DNA from: JAIBJN01 sp035461525
GTDB lineage: Bacteria > Actinomycetota > Thermoleophilia > Gaiellales > Gaiellaceae
Length of the DNA: 39,142 bases
Assembly: GCA_035461525.1 (NCBI GenBank)
Contig: DATHVD010000053.1
Location: forward strand, 1-39,142
Direction of reading: 5' to 3'
The notes below the pieces were generated by a model. The model made no database searches, was not told the DNA's origin, and saw only the letters and a list, made by a program, of their open reading frames with translations. This document shows positions 1 through 7,951 of the stretch, in pieces (within the stretch, counting starts at the first letter, position 1; each line of letters begins with the position of its first letter). Position numbers and translations under genes: made by a program.

Positions 1-350
1 CGGCGAGCGTCGAGCTCGGCGAGGGCGCCGTGAAGGTGAAGCGGCAGACGGAGTACGGCTACGACATCATCGAGGCGCCGCTCCCCGCCGTCGTCGCCGT
101 CTCGGACGCGATCAACGAGCCCCGCTACCCGAAGCTCCAGGGGATCATGGGCGCGAAGAAGAAGCCCTACGACACGCTCGCGGCGGCCGACCTCGGCCTC
201 GGCGCGGACGACGTGGGCGAGGCCGGCTCGCGCACGACCGTCGCGGCGCTCTCCGACCCGCCCGCGCGCGGGGACGCCGTCCGCATCGAGGACGACGGCA
301 GCGCCGCCGAGAAGATCGTCGCCTACCTCGCGGAGAGGAAGCTCCTCTGA
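1..350 (+). CDS. etfB: Electron transfer flavoprotein beta subunit, 3' part
   Basis: This is the C-terminal part of the EtfB subunit; its 5' end lies outside the window and the reading frame enters at base 3. EtfB binds AMP and, with EtfA, forms a soluble FAD carrier that takes electrons from acyl-CoA and related dehydrogenases. What is visible is the conserved C-terminal signature: a Leu-Pro-Ala-Val-Val stretch leading into the family motif DAINEPRYP, followed by a Lys-Lys-Lys segment. The stop codon overlaps the CTG proposed as the etfA start (CTGA), so the two are translationally coupled. The family assignment is firm; only the missing N-terminus limits it. Confidence 0.93.
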   Translation, partial: ASVELGEGAVKVKRQTEYGYDIIEAPLPAVVAVSDAINEPRYPKLQGIMGAKKKPYDTLAAADLGLGADDVGEAGSRTTVAALSDPPARGDAVRIEDDGSAAEKIVAYLAERKLL

Positions 351-1309
351 AGCCGCTCGTCTACCTCGAGGAGCACGAGGGCGAGCTCGCTAGGGGCTCG
401 CTCGGCGTCCTCGCCAAGGCCAGCGAGCTCTTCGGCGAGACGGCCGCGGTCGTGACGGGGTCGGGAGTGCGCGAGGCGGCGGCCGGAGCGGGCCGCCACG
501 GTGCGGCCCGCGTCTACGTCGCCGACGACGAGGCCCTCGCCTCGCCGCTCCCGCAGCCGCGTGTGGACGTGCTCGCGAAGCTCGTCGAGGCGGAGGGCTT
601 CGACACGGTCCTCTTCGGCGCCTCCGTGCTCGCGGCCGACGTCGCCGCGGGGCTCGCGGCACGCCTCGGCGCCGGCCTCAACTGGGACCTCGTCGACCTC
701 GAGCTTCGCGGCGAGGAGCTCGTCGGCACGCGCCCGGCGCTGCAGGACTCCGTCCACGTCGAGGTGGGCTGGAAGGGGACGCCGCGCCTCGCGCTCGTCC
801 GCTCGGGGACCTTCGATCCGGTGGAGGCCGGCGGTGAGGCCGAGGTCGAGGACGTGGCCGTCGAGCTGGAGGACTTCTCCACGCGCGCCGTCATGGTCGA
901 GCAGGCGCACGCCGAGAGCGAAGGCCCGTCGATCGAGGACGCGGACGTGATCGTCGCCGGCGGGCGCGGGCTCGGCGACCCGGAGAAGTTCGCGCTCCTC
1001 GAGGAGCTGGCGAAGGCGCTCGGCGGCGCCGTGGCCGCCACGCGCGCGGTCGTCGACGCCGGCTGGTACCCGTACGCGACGCAGGTCGGGCAGACGGGGA
1101 AGACCGTCTCGCCCAAGCTCTACGTCGCCGTCGGCATCTCGGGCGCGATCCAGCACAAGGTCGGGATGCAGGCCTCGGGCACCATCGTCGCCGTCAACAA
1201 GGACCCGAACGCCCCGATCTTCGAGTACTCCGATCTCGGCGTCGTCGGCGACCTGCACGAGATCGTCCCGAAGCTGACCGAGCTCGTGCGCGCGCGCAGG
1301 GGCGGCTGA
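347..1309 (+). CDS. etfA: Electron transfer flavoprotein alpha subunit (CTG start)
   Basis: This is EtfA, the FAD-binding partner of EtfB, which passes electrons to ETF:quinone oxidoreductase encoded next. The C-terminal FAD domain is typical: a GGRGLG segment near residue 204, ATRAVVDAGW, QVGQTGKTVSP near 246, and VGISGAIQHK near 262. I start it at CTG 347, inside the etfB stop (CTGA), because this gives 320 residues, the usual EtfA length, and restores the expected N-terminal strand (KPLVYLEEHEGE). An AGGAAG sequence lies 6 bases upstream. The first canonical in-frame start is GTG 452, which would remove 35 conserved residues. The function is well supported; the CTG start is inference. Confidence 0.93.
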   Translation: MKPLVYLEEHEGELARGSLGVLAKASELFGETAAVVTGSGVREAAAGAGRHGAARVYVADDEALASPLPQPRVDVLAKLVEAEGFDTVLFGASVLAADVAAGLAARLGAGLNWDLVDLELRGEELVGTRPALQDSVHVEVGWKGTPRLALVRSGTFDPVEAGGEAEVEDVAVELEDFSTRAVMVEQAHAESEGPSIEDADVIVAGGRGLGDPEKFALLEELAKALGGAVAATRAVVDAGWYPYATQVGQTGKTVSPKLYVAVGISGAIQHKVGMQASGTIVAVNKDPNAPIFEYSDLGVVGDLHEIVPKLTELVRARRGG

Positions 1310-1313
1310 CCCG

Positions 1314-3014
1314 GTGAGCGCCCGCCCGGCCGACTTCCCGCCGCCGTTCGACTGGCGCGACTTCGTCGCCGAGCCGAGCGCCCCGCCCGACGAGCACGTC
1401 GGCGTCGGCGTTCTCGTCGTCGGCGCCGGCCCGGCCGGCCTCGCCGCCGCGATCCGCGCCGGGCAGCTCCTGGAAGAACGCCCCGAGGTGCGCGAGCGAC
1501 TGGGCGACGTGCCGGTGGCGATCGTCGAGAAGGGCCGCGCGCCGGGGGCGCACCTGCTCTCCGGCGCGGTCGTCAACCCGCGCGCCTTCCGCGAGCTCTT
1601 CCCCCGCATGCACTCCGAAGACATGCCCTTCCGCGGCCAGGTCGAGCGCGAGGGCGTCTACCTCCTCACCCCGAAGCGCCACCTTCGCATCCCGGCGCCG
1701 CCGACGATGTGGAACCACGGCAACCACGTCGCCTCGATCTCCGAGATCGGACGCTGGCTCGCCGAGAAGGCGGAGGAGCTCGGCGCGACGATCGTGCCCG
1801 AGACGAGCGCCCGGACGCTCCTCGTCGACGGCGGCCGGCTCGTCGGCGTCCGCACCGGCGACCGCGGGCGCGGGAAGGACGGGGAGGAGCTCCCAAACTT
1901 CGAGCCCGGCTCCGAGATCCGGGCGCGGGTGACGATCCTCGCCGAAGGAACGCAGGGCCATCTCGCCGGCATCGCCGCCTCCCGCTTCTCGCTCGGCGCC
2001 GGCCCGCAGGTGTACGCGCTCGGAGTCAAGGAGGTCTGGGAGGTGCCCCGGCCGCTCCACCGCGTCGTCCACACGATGGGCTGGCCGCTGCGCGGGGGCA
2101 AGCGGCACCGCGAGTTCGGCGGCAGCTTCATCTACCCGGTCGGCGAGGGCCATGTCGCGATCGGCATGGTCGTCGGGCTCGACGCGACGGACGCGACGCT
2201 CTCCGTCCACGACCTCCTGCAGGAGCTGAAGACGCACCCGTTCGTCCGCCGGATCCTCGAGGGCGGGACGCGCGTCGGCTGGGGTGCGAAGACGATCCCC
2301 GAGGGCGGCCTGCAAGCGATCCCGGAGCGGCTCTCGTTCCCCGGCGGGATGGTCGTCGGCGACTCGGCCGGCTTCGTCAACGTCCCCGCGCTGAAGGGGA
2401 TCCACTACGCGATGAAGTCGGGCATGCTCGCCGCCGAGGCGGCCGTCGAGGCCGTCTCGCCCGGGAGGACCGCCTGGGCGCCGGGCGCGCTCTCCGGCTA
2501 CGACGACGGCGTGCGCGCGAGCTACGTCTGGCGCGACCTCGAGCGCGTGCGCAACATGCGCCCGGCCTTCAAGCACGGCTTCGTCCGCGGCGCGCTCCTC
2601 GCCGGCGTCTCGCTGAACACGCTCGGCAAGCTGCCGCCGCGCACGATGGAGCTCGAGCCCGACGCGGCGGTGCCGGTCGAGATCGGGGACCGGGCGAAGC
2701 GCTATCCCGCCTCGGACGGCACGCTCGTCTTCGACAAGCTGTCGAGCGTGTACCTCTCCGGGAACAAGACGAGGGACGACGCGCCGAGCCACATCCGCGT
2801 GGACACGAAGGTGCGGCGCGAGGTCGCCGAGGCGTGGGCGCACATGTGCCCGGCGCAGGTCTACGAGGTCGCGGGCGAGGCGAGCCCGGCCGGCAACGTC
2901 GTCGACGTCGAGGTGACCGCCTCGAACTGCGTCCAGTGCGGCGCGATCACGGCGAAGGGCGGGCGGCTGACGCCGCCCGAGGGCGGGGACGGCCCCGAAT
3001 ACACCCTTATGTAG
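1314..3014 (+). CDS. Electron transfer flavoprotein:quinone oxidoreductase (FixC family)
   Basis: This membrane-associated flavoprotein oxidises reduced ETF and reduces the quinone pool. It begins with GTG 4 bases after etfA and encodes 566 residues, close to the family length. A Rossmann FAD motif GAGPAG lies at residues 37-42, and a second FAD segment (GDSAGFVN) follows mid-protein. The C-terminal iron-sulfur region starts with CPAQVY at Cys512 and continues with Cys539 and Cys542. Classical ETF-QO has CxxCxxC here; this protein has Ile545 where the last cysteine would be, so only three of the four expected ligands are visible. With etfBA upstream, the three genes form a complete electron-transfer unit. 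Confidence 0.92.
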   Translation: MSARPADFPPPFDWRDFVAEPSAPPDEHVGVGVLVVGAGPAGLAAAIRAGQLLEERPEVRERLGDVPVAIVEKGRAPGAHLLSGAVVNPRAFRELFPRMHSEDMPFRGQVEREGVYLLTPKRHLRIPAPPTMWNHGNHVASISEIGRWLAEKAEELGATIVPETSARTLLVDGGRLVGVRTGDRGRGKDGEELPNFEPGSEIRARVTILAEGTQGHLAGIAASRFSLGAGPQVYALGVKEVWEVPRPLHRVVHTMGWPLRGGKRHREFGGSFIYPVGEGHVAIGMVVGLDATDATLSVHDLLQELKTHPFVRRILEGGTRVGWGAKTIPEGGLQAIPERLSFPGGMVVGDSAGFVNVPALKGIHYAMKSGMLAAEAAVEAVSPGRTAWAPGALSGYDDGVRASYVWRDLERVRNMRPAFKHGFVRGALLAGVSLNTLGKLPPRTMELEPDAAVPVEIGDRAKRYPASDGTLVFDKLSSVYLSGNKTRDDAPSHIRVDTKVRREVAEAWAHMCPAQVYEVAGEASPAGNVVDVEVTASNCVQCGAITAKGGRLTPPEGGDGPEYTLM

Positions 3015-3955
3015 AAGCCGCCGCGGCCGCGATCGGCGGGCGCCTCCTCCGGACGCCGCTCCTCTCGTCCGACACGCTCGGGCGCCGCTTCGGCGGGCGG
3101 GCGTTCCTCAAGACGGAGCTCTTCCAGAAGTCCGGCAGCTTCAAGGCCCGCGGCGTCCTCGCCAAGCTGGCCTCGCTGAGCCCGGAGGAGCGCGAGCGCG
3201 GCGTCATCGCCGCCTCGGCCGGGAACCACGCCGCGGCGCTCGCTTACGGCTGCGCGCTCGAGGGGATCGACTGCCTCGTCGTCATGTGGCAGGGCGCGAG
3301 CCGGCCGAAGCGGGCGGCGACGCTCGCCTACGGGGCCCGCGTGGACGAGGAGGCAAGCGGCCCGGGCGACGTCTTCGAGCGGCTCACGGCGCTGCGAGAG
3401 GAGACGGGGCGAGTGCTCGTCCATCCGTTCGACGACCCGTTCGTCGTTGCCGGTCAGGGGACGGTCGGCGCCGAGATCGGCGAGGACCTTCCCGACGTGG
3501 ACGTCGTCGTCGTCCCCGTGGGCGGCGGCGGCCTCGTCTCCGGCATCGCCGCGGCCCTGCCGGGCCGGCACGTGGTCGCCGTCGAGCCGGAGCTCGCGCC
3601 CGCGCTGCACGAGGGGCTCGCCGCCGGCGGGCCCGTCCGTGTCGACCCGCGCTCCGTCGCCGACGGGCTCAACGCCCCCTTCGCGGGCGCGCTCCCGCTG
3701 GCGCTCTGCCGCGAGCACGGGGTCGAGTCCGTGCTCGTCTCCGAGGACGAGATCGAGGCCGGGTTCCGCTTCCTCTACGAGCGCGCGAAGCTCGCCGCGG
3801 AGCCCGCCGGGGCGGCCGGCGTCGCTGCGCTCCTCGCCGGGAAGGTGCCCGGCGTCGAGGGCGCGACCGTCGCCGTCGTCGTGTCCGGCGGCAACGTGGG
3901 AGCCGAGACCGTTGCTGGTATCCTCAAGCCGATCGCGTCCGCGGCCGACCTATGA
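2936..3955 (+). CDS. PLP-dependent threonine dehydratase / serine racemase-like enzyme
   Basis: This is a fold-type II PLP enzyme of the threonine dehydratase/serine racemase group, expected to deaminate threonine or serine or to racemise serine. The PLP lysine is in SGSFKARG (Lys70 from this start), the phosphate-binding glycine loop is PVGGGGLVSG near residue 195, and VVVSGGNVG lies near the C-terminus. No ACT regulatory domain follows, as in catabolic or racemase forms. The start is uncertain. Family similarity begins at about base 2999, where the codon is ATA; the nearest canonical in-frame start is GTG 2936, a 79-base overlap with the upstream gene. Its stop overlaps the rpmE start (ATGA). 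Substrate cannot be decided from sequence. Confidence 0.85.
   Translation: MRRDHGEGRAADAARGRGRPRIHPYVEAAAAAIGGRLLRTPLLSSDTLGRRFGGRAFLKTELFQKSGSFKARGVLAKLASLSPEERERGVIAASAGNHAAALAYGCALEGIDCLVVMWQGASRPKRAATLAYGARVDEEASGPGDVFERLTALREETGRVLVHPFDDPFVVAGQGTVGAEIGEDLPDVDVVVVPVGGGGLVSGIAAALPGRHVVAVEPELAPALHEGLAAGGPVRVDPRSVADGLNAPFAGALPLALCREHGVESVLVSEDEIEAGFRFLYERAKLAAEPAGAAGVAALLAGKVPGVEGATVAVVVSGGNVGAETVAGILKPIASAADL
3919..3924 (+). promoter_or_regulatory. Possible extended -10 box upstream of rpmE
   Basis: TATCCT preceded by TGG forms an extended -10 pattern (TGnTATCCT) 27 bases before the rpmE ATG, inside the end of the dehydratase gene. No clear -35 is visible. The same hexamer precedes prfA and the LytR-type gene in this window. 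Confidence 0.35.
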
Positions 3956-4176
3956 AGCCAGACATCCACCCCGACTACGTTCTCGCCACCGTTCGCTGCT
4001 CGTGTGGCAACGAGTTCCAGACCCGCTCCACGAAGCCCGACCTCCACGTTGAGATCTGCTCCGAGTGCCATCCGTTCTATACGGGCAAGCAGAAGCTCGT
4101 GGACACGGGCGGCCGCGTCGAGCGGTTCCAGCGCCGCCTCGAGAAGGCCGGCGCCCGCCGCGGCGGACAGTCCTAG
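3952..4176 (+). CDS. rpmE: 50S ribosomal protein L31, zinc-binding form
   Basis: L31 is a small protein of the large ribosomal subunit that bridges to the small subunit. The 74 residues begin MKPDIHPDY, typical of the family. Four cysteines at 16, 18, 36 and 39 (CSC and CSEC) mark it as the zinc-containing (C+) form rather than the zinc-independent YtiA/RpmE2 form. The ATG overlaps the upstream stop as ATGA, and there is no obvious Shine-Dalgarno sequence, so translation probably depends on coupling. It opens the conserved rpmE-prfA-prmC-tsaC-glyA-upp-atp gene string. Confidence 0.97.
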   Translation: MKPDIHPDYVLATVRCSCGNEFQTRSTKPDLHVEICSECHPFYTGKQKLVDTGGRVERFQRRLEKAGARRGGQS

Positions 4177-4191
4177 GGAGACCCTGACGGC

Positions 4192-5106
4192 ATGAGCGCG
4201 CCCATCGGCGGCCAGGCGGTGCTGGAGGGCGTGATGATGCGCGGCCCCTCCGCGTGGTCGGTCGCCGTCCGCAAGCCGGACGGGGAGATCGCCGAGGTCA
4301 ACCGGCCGATCTCGTCCTTCCTCCTCCGTCACCGCTGGGCGCGACTCCCCGTCATCCGGGGCGTCTTCGCGCTCGGCGAGTCGCTCGCGATCGGCTTCCG
4401 CGCGCTCGCCATCTCGGCCAACTACGCCGCGCAGGAGGAGGGCGACGACGGCGAGGTGCAGACCGAGATCACGCGCGGCCAGCTCATCTTCGCGTTCGGC
4501 CTCGCCATCGGCTTCGCGCTCATCCTCTTCAAGGTCTCGCCGGCGCTGATCACGAGCTGGCTCCCGATCGAGGGAACCGGGGCGTTCGTCGTCATCGAGG
4601 GCCTCATCCGCGTGACGATCTTCATGCTCTACCTCGTCCTGATCGGGTTCCTGCCCGACCTGAAGCGGGTCTTCCAGTACCACGCGGCCGAGCACAAGGC
4701 GATCAACGCCTACGAGGCCGGCGACCCGCTCGAGCCCGAGGTCGTGCAGCGCCACAGCCTCATCCACGTGCGCTGCGGGACCGCGTTCCTGCTCTACGTG
4801 ATGGTCATCGCCATCTTCGTCTTCGCCTTCGTCGGGCAGCCGGGCTGGTTCTGGCTCATCGCCTCGCGGATCCTGCTCCTGCCGGTGATCGCGGGCATCG
4901 CCTACGAGGTGATCCGCTTCGCGGGAAAGCATCCGCAGAACCCGGCGCTCCGCACGCTGCTCGCTCCCGGGCTCTGGCTCCAGCGCCTGACAACGCGCGA
5001 GCCGTCGCTCGACCAGGTCGAGGTCTCGATCCGCGCGCTCCACGAGGTGCTCCGCCTCGAGGGCCGGCTGACGCCGGAGGAGCGCAAGGTCGAGGTCATG
5101 GCCTAG
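4192..5106 (+). CDS. DUF1385 (YqhQ-like) integral membrane protein
   Basis: This is a 304-residue member of the DUF1385/YqhQ family, whose biochemical role is not established. The N-terminus carries the family signature GGQAVLEGVMMRGP, followed by a soluble segment and about four hydrophobic helices (around residues 100-125, 125-160, 195-215 and 220-245). The diagnostic HAAEHKAINAYE motif lies between helices and resembles a metal-binding site. Family members commonly sit between rpmE and prfA in Gram-positive bacteria, as here. A GGGAG sequence lies 11-15 bases before the ATG. The ZIP transporter gene converges from the opposite strand 17 bases downstream. Confidence 0.9.
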   Translation: MSAPIGGQAVLEGVMMRGPSAWSVAVRKPDGEIAEVNRPISSFLLRHRWARLPVIRGVFALGESLAIGFRALAISANYAAQEEGDDGEVQTEITRGQLIFAFGLAIGFALILFKVSPALITSWLPIEGTGAFVVIEGLIRVTIFMLYLVLIGFLPDLKRVFQYHAAEHKAINAYEAGDPLEPEVVQRHSLIHVRCGTAFLLYVMVIAIFVFAFVGQPGWFWLIASRILLLPVIAGIAYEVIRFAGKHPQNPALRTLLAPGLWLQRLTTREPSLDQVEVSIRALHEVLRLEGRLTPEERKVEVMA

Positions 5107-5123
5107 AGGGTTTCGACGCGCTC

Positions 5124-5873
5124 CTAACCGAGCCCGACGTCGAGGCCGAGCATGAGCGCGAAGCCGCCCATGAGGGCAAGCGTCGCCTCGCGCTCGCGCT
5201 CGCGCCCGCGGGCGTGGCTCTCGGGGATGAGCTCGTCGACGACGACGTAGAGCATCGCGCCCGCGGCGAAGGCGAGGCCGGCCGGGAGGAGGGCGTCGGT
5301 GAGGTCGAAGGCGGCGAAGGCCGCGAAGGCGGCGGGAGGCTCGACCGCGCCCGTGGCGGCCGCGAAGGCGACGGCGACGGCCGGGCGGGCGCCTGCGGCG
5401 ACGAGCGGCGCCGCCGCCGCGAATCCCTCGGGGATGTTCTGGATCCCGATCGCGAGCGCGAGCGGGACGCCGAGCTCCGGGCCGCCGGCCGCGAACGCGA
5501 TGCCGACGGCGAGCCCCTCGGGGACGTTGTGGATCGTGAGCGCGGAGAGGAGCATGGTCGCCCGCTGCCGGTCGGCCGCGCGCGGGTGGTCGCGCTCGAG
5601 GAACCGGGCGTGGACGTGCGGAACGACGCGGTCGAGGACGGCGAAGAGCGCTGCCCCGAGGCCGAAGCCGACGAGCACCTCCCAGAGCGCGCCGCGCTCG
5701 GTCGCCGGGAGGAGGAGGCTGAAGGAGGTCGCCGCGAGCATGACGCCGCCGGTGAAGCCGAGCAGGGCGGCGAGGAGGCGCTCGGACGGGTGGGGGACGA
5801 CGAGGAGGAAGAGCCCGCCGACCGCGGTCGCGGCCCCGGCTCCGAGGATCCAGGCGACGGTCTGCGCGTCCAC
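5124..5873 (-). CDS. ZIP family divalent metal transporter (GufA-like)
   Basis: A 249-residue, very hydrophobic ZIP-family transporter, expected to import zinc or another divalent cation across the cytoplasmic membrane. The two metal-binding helix signatures are present: HNVPEGLAVG around residue 115 and QNIPEGFAAA around residue 148. About eight helices are visible, and a His/Asp/Arg-rich loop (HVHARFLERDHPRAADRQ) sits between helices 3 and 4, as is usual for the family's cytosolic loop. The start is GTG. It is transcribed opposite to its neighbours, divergent from prfA and convergent with the DUF1385 gene, so it looks like an insertion into the conserved housekeeping string. Confidence 0.9.
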   Translation of the reverse strand: MDAQTVAWILGAGAATAVGGLFLLVVPHPSERLLAALLGFTGGVMLAATSFSLLLPATERGALWEVLVGFGLGAALFAVLDRVVPHVHARFLERDHPRAADRQRATMLLSALTIHNVPEGLAVGIAFAAGGPELGVPLALAIGIQNIPEGFAAAAPLVAAGARPAVAVAFAAATGAVEPPAAFAAFAAFDLTDALLPAGLAFAAGAMLYVVVDELIPESHARGREREREATLALMGGFALMLGLDVGLG

Positions 5874-5905
5874 GCGCGGCGAGCCTAGCTGGTGCCCCGG
5901 CGGGC

Positions 5906-5911
5906 TATCCT
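5906..5911 (+). promoter_or_regulatory. -10-like box of prfA, leaderless arrangement
   Basis: TATCCT lies 6 bases before the prfA GTG, in the 44-base gap between the divergent ZIP gene and prfA. There is no Shine-Dalgarno sequence, and a transcript starting the usual 6-8 bases downstream would begin at the start codon. No convincing -35 is visible. Confidence 0.45.
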
Positions 5912-5917
5912 GAACCG

Positions 5918-6976
5918 GTGACGAGCAGCACGATCGACAGCCTGGTGGACGAGCTCGAGCGCTCCTACGCGGAGGCGCAGGAGCGCATGAACGACCCCGA
6001 CCTCTACTCCGACCGCAACGCGGCGGCCGATGCCGGGCGTCGCCTGAAGGAGCTCGAGGGCCCCTACAAGCTCGCTCAGGAGTGGCGGCAGGTCGTCCGC
6101 GATCTCGACGACGCCCGCGGCGATCCGGAGCTCGCGGAGATGGCGGCAGAGCTCGCTCTCGAGGCGGAACGCCTCGAGAGCGATGTCAAGCTCGCGCTCG
6201 TCGAGCGCGACCCGAACGACGCCAAGGACGTCGTCGTCGAGATCCGGCAGGGGGCCGGCGGCGACGAGGCGGCGCTCTGGGCCGGTGACGTCTTCCGGAT
6301 GCTCACGCGCTACGCGGAGCGGCGCGGCTTCAAGTGGGAGGTCCTCGCGTCCGGGCCGAACGAGGGCGGCGGCTACAAGGACGTCACCTTCGCCGTCAAG
6401 GGCGACGGCGCCTACTCGATCTTCAAGTGGGAGGGCGGCACGCACCGCGTCCAGCGCGTCCCCGAGACGGAGTCGCAGGGACGGATCCACACGTCCACGG
6501 CCACGGTCGCGGTCATGCCCGAGGCCGAGGAGGTGGACGTCGAGGTCGACCCCAACGACCTCAAGGTCGACGTCTATCGCTCCACGGGCCCCGGCGGCCA
6601 GAGCGTGAACACGACCGACTCCGCGGTGCGGATCACGCACCTCCCGACCGGGATCGTCGTCGCCATGCAGGACGAGAAGTCCCAGCTCCAGAACAAGCAG
6701 AAGGCGATGCGCGTCCTGCGCGCCCGGCTGCTCGAAGCCGAGCTGCGGCGGCAGCAGGAGGAGCTCTCCGCGCAGCGGCGCTCGCAGATCGGAAGCGGCG
6801 ACCGTGCGGAGAAGATCCGCACCTACAACTTCCCGGAGAGCCGGGTCACCGACCATCGCATCAAGCTCACGCTCCACCGCCTCGATTCCGTGCTCGAGGG
6901 CGACCTCGAAGAGTTCAGCGAGGCGCTCACGGCCGAGTCGCGCCGCCGCGCCCTCGAGGCGGCCGCGGCGGCGTGA
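5918..6976 (+). CDS. prfA: Peptide chain release factor 1
   Basis: RF1 recognises UAA and UAG and triggers release of the finished peptide. The 352-residue length is typical. The GGQ catalytic motif is at residues 226-228 in a GPGGQSVN context, with Gln228 the expected PrmC methylation site. The codon-recognition tripeptide is Pro182-Glu183-Thr184, a PxT form as expected for RF1 and unlike the SPF of RF2. The start is GTG without a Shine-Dalgarno sequence but 6 bases downstream of TATCCT, suggesting leaderless translation. The stop overlaps the prmC start (GTGA), so enzyme and substrate are made together. Confidence 0.97.
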   Translation: MTSSTIDSLVDELERSYAEAQERMNDPDLYSDRNAAADAGRRLKELEGPYKLAQEWRQVVRDLDDARGDPELAEMAAELALEAERLESDVKLALVERDPNDAKDVVVEIRQGAGGDEAALWAGDVFRMLTRYAERRGFKWEVLASGPNEGGGYKDVTFAVKGDGAYSIFKWEGGTHRVQRVPETESQGRIHTSTATVAVMPEAEEVDVEVDPNDLKVDVYRSTGPGGQSVNTTDSAVRITHLPTGIVVAMQDEKSQLQNKQKAMRVLRARLLEAELRRQQEELSAQRRSQIGSGDRAEKIRTYNFPESRVTDHRIKLTLHRLDSVLEGDLEEFSEALTAESRRRALEAAAAA

Positions 6977-7800
6977 TCCCGCTCGACGCGGTGCGTGACG
7001 TCGCGCGCGAGCTCGACGCGGCCGGCGTGCCCTCGCCGCGCGTGGACGCCGAGCACCTCGTCGCCCACGGCCTCGGGCTCACGCGCTCGGAGCTCTACGG
7101 GTCCGAACGGGAGCTCTCGGCTGCGGAGCTGGCGCGCCTGGGCGAGCTCGCCGCGAGGCGACGGGCGCGCGAGCCGCTCGCCTACGTCCTCGGCGAGTGG
7201 GGATTCCGGCATCTGACCCTTGGGATCGACCGGCGCGCGCTCGTCCCGCGGCCGGAGACGGAGACGGTTGTCGAGCGCTGCCTCGACCACCTCGCCGGGC
7301 TCGAGGCGCCGCGCGTCCTCGACGTCGGCACCGGGTCCGGCGCGATCGCGCTGGCGATCGCCGACGAGCATCCCGGCGCGCACGTCCTCGCCGTCGACGT
7401 CTCCGGGGACGCCCTCGCGCTCGCGCGGGAGAACCTGGCCCGCACGGGCCTCGAGGGCCGTGTCGAGCTCGTCCGCGGCGATCTCCTGGCGGGGCTCTCC
7501 GGGCCGTTCGACGTCGTCGTCTCGAACCCGCCCTACGTGCCGGACGCGGAGTACGAGGCGCTCCAGCCGGAGATCCGCCTCTGGGAGCCCGTAGAGGCGG
7601 TCGTCGGCGCCGGCGTCTGGGAGGCGATCGCTCGCGCCTCACGCCACGCGCTCGCGCCGGGAGGCCGGCTCGTGCTCGAGTGCGGGGACGGCCAGGCCGC
7701 CGCCGTTGCCGCCGGCCTCGCCGACCTCGGCTACGAGCGGATCGCATCCACCCCGGATCTGGCCGGCCGCGACCGCGTCGTCGAGGGCCACCGCCCCTAG
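6973..7800 (+). CDS. prmC: Peptide chain release factor N5-glutamine methyltransferase
   Basis: PrmC methylates the GGQ glutamine of release factors using S-adenosylmethionine. The 275-residue protein has an N-terminal helical release-factor-binding domain (about 1-80) and a Rossmann methyltransferase domain with motif I VLDVGTGSG near residue 117. The glutamine-binding NPPY motif is at residues 185-188. The start is GTG within a GTGA overlap with prfA. It is followed by the 150-base repeat-rich gap before tsaC. Confidence 0.96.
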   Translation: MIPLDAVRDVARELDAAGVPSPRVDAEHLVAHGLGLTRSELYGSERELSAAELARLGELAARRRAREPLAYVLGEWGFRHLTLGIDRRALVPRPETETVVERCLDHLAGLEAPRVLDVGTGSGAIALAIADEHPGAHVLAVDVSGDALALARENLARTGLEGRVELVRGDLLAGLSGPFDVVVSNPPYVPDAEYEALQPEIRLWEPVEAVVGAGVWEAIARASRHALAPGGRLVLECGDGQAAAVAAGLADLGYERIASTPDLAGRDRVVEGHRP

Positions 7801-7809
7801 CGGCCGTGG

Positions 7810-7929
7810 CAGGTGCCTGGCACCGGTCGTGGCTTCCGCGGACATGTCCGCGCCTCGCCGTCCGGCAGCCGGGGCGGGCAGACTGTCGGGACGTGCCCGT
7901 CCGAGACGCTGTCAGGTGCCTGGCACCGG
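7810..7929. repeat. Paired 17-bp palindromic repeats flanking a 16-bp palindrome
   Basis: The gap between prmC and tsaC holds two identical copies of CAGGTGCCTGGCACCGG at 7810-7826 and 7913-7929, 103 bases apart. Each contains the near-perfect palindrome GGTGCC-T-GGCACC. Between them is a perfect 16-bp palindrome, CGCGGACATGTCCGCG, at 7837-7852, plus smaller self-complementary stretches. The sequence itself shows a structured non-coding element of REP/BIME type or a cluster of protein-binding sites. Which of these applies is not decidable here. No ORF with normal codon use is confined to the stretch. Confidence 0.7.
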
Positions 7930-7951
7930 CCCCGGCCGCCGGGGACGCGCC

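Noticed and set aside
1709..2935. Long in-frame extension upstream of the dehydratase gene
   Set aside because: It is the +2 frame of the ETF-QO gene and reads as Arg/Gly/Pro-rich nonsense; only the part from about 2999 on has family similarity.
7810..7929. CRISPR-like repeat pair
   Set aside because: Only two copies, each internally palindromic, with one unequal spacer containing another palindrome and no cas genes nearby.
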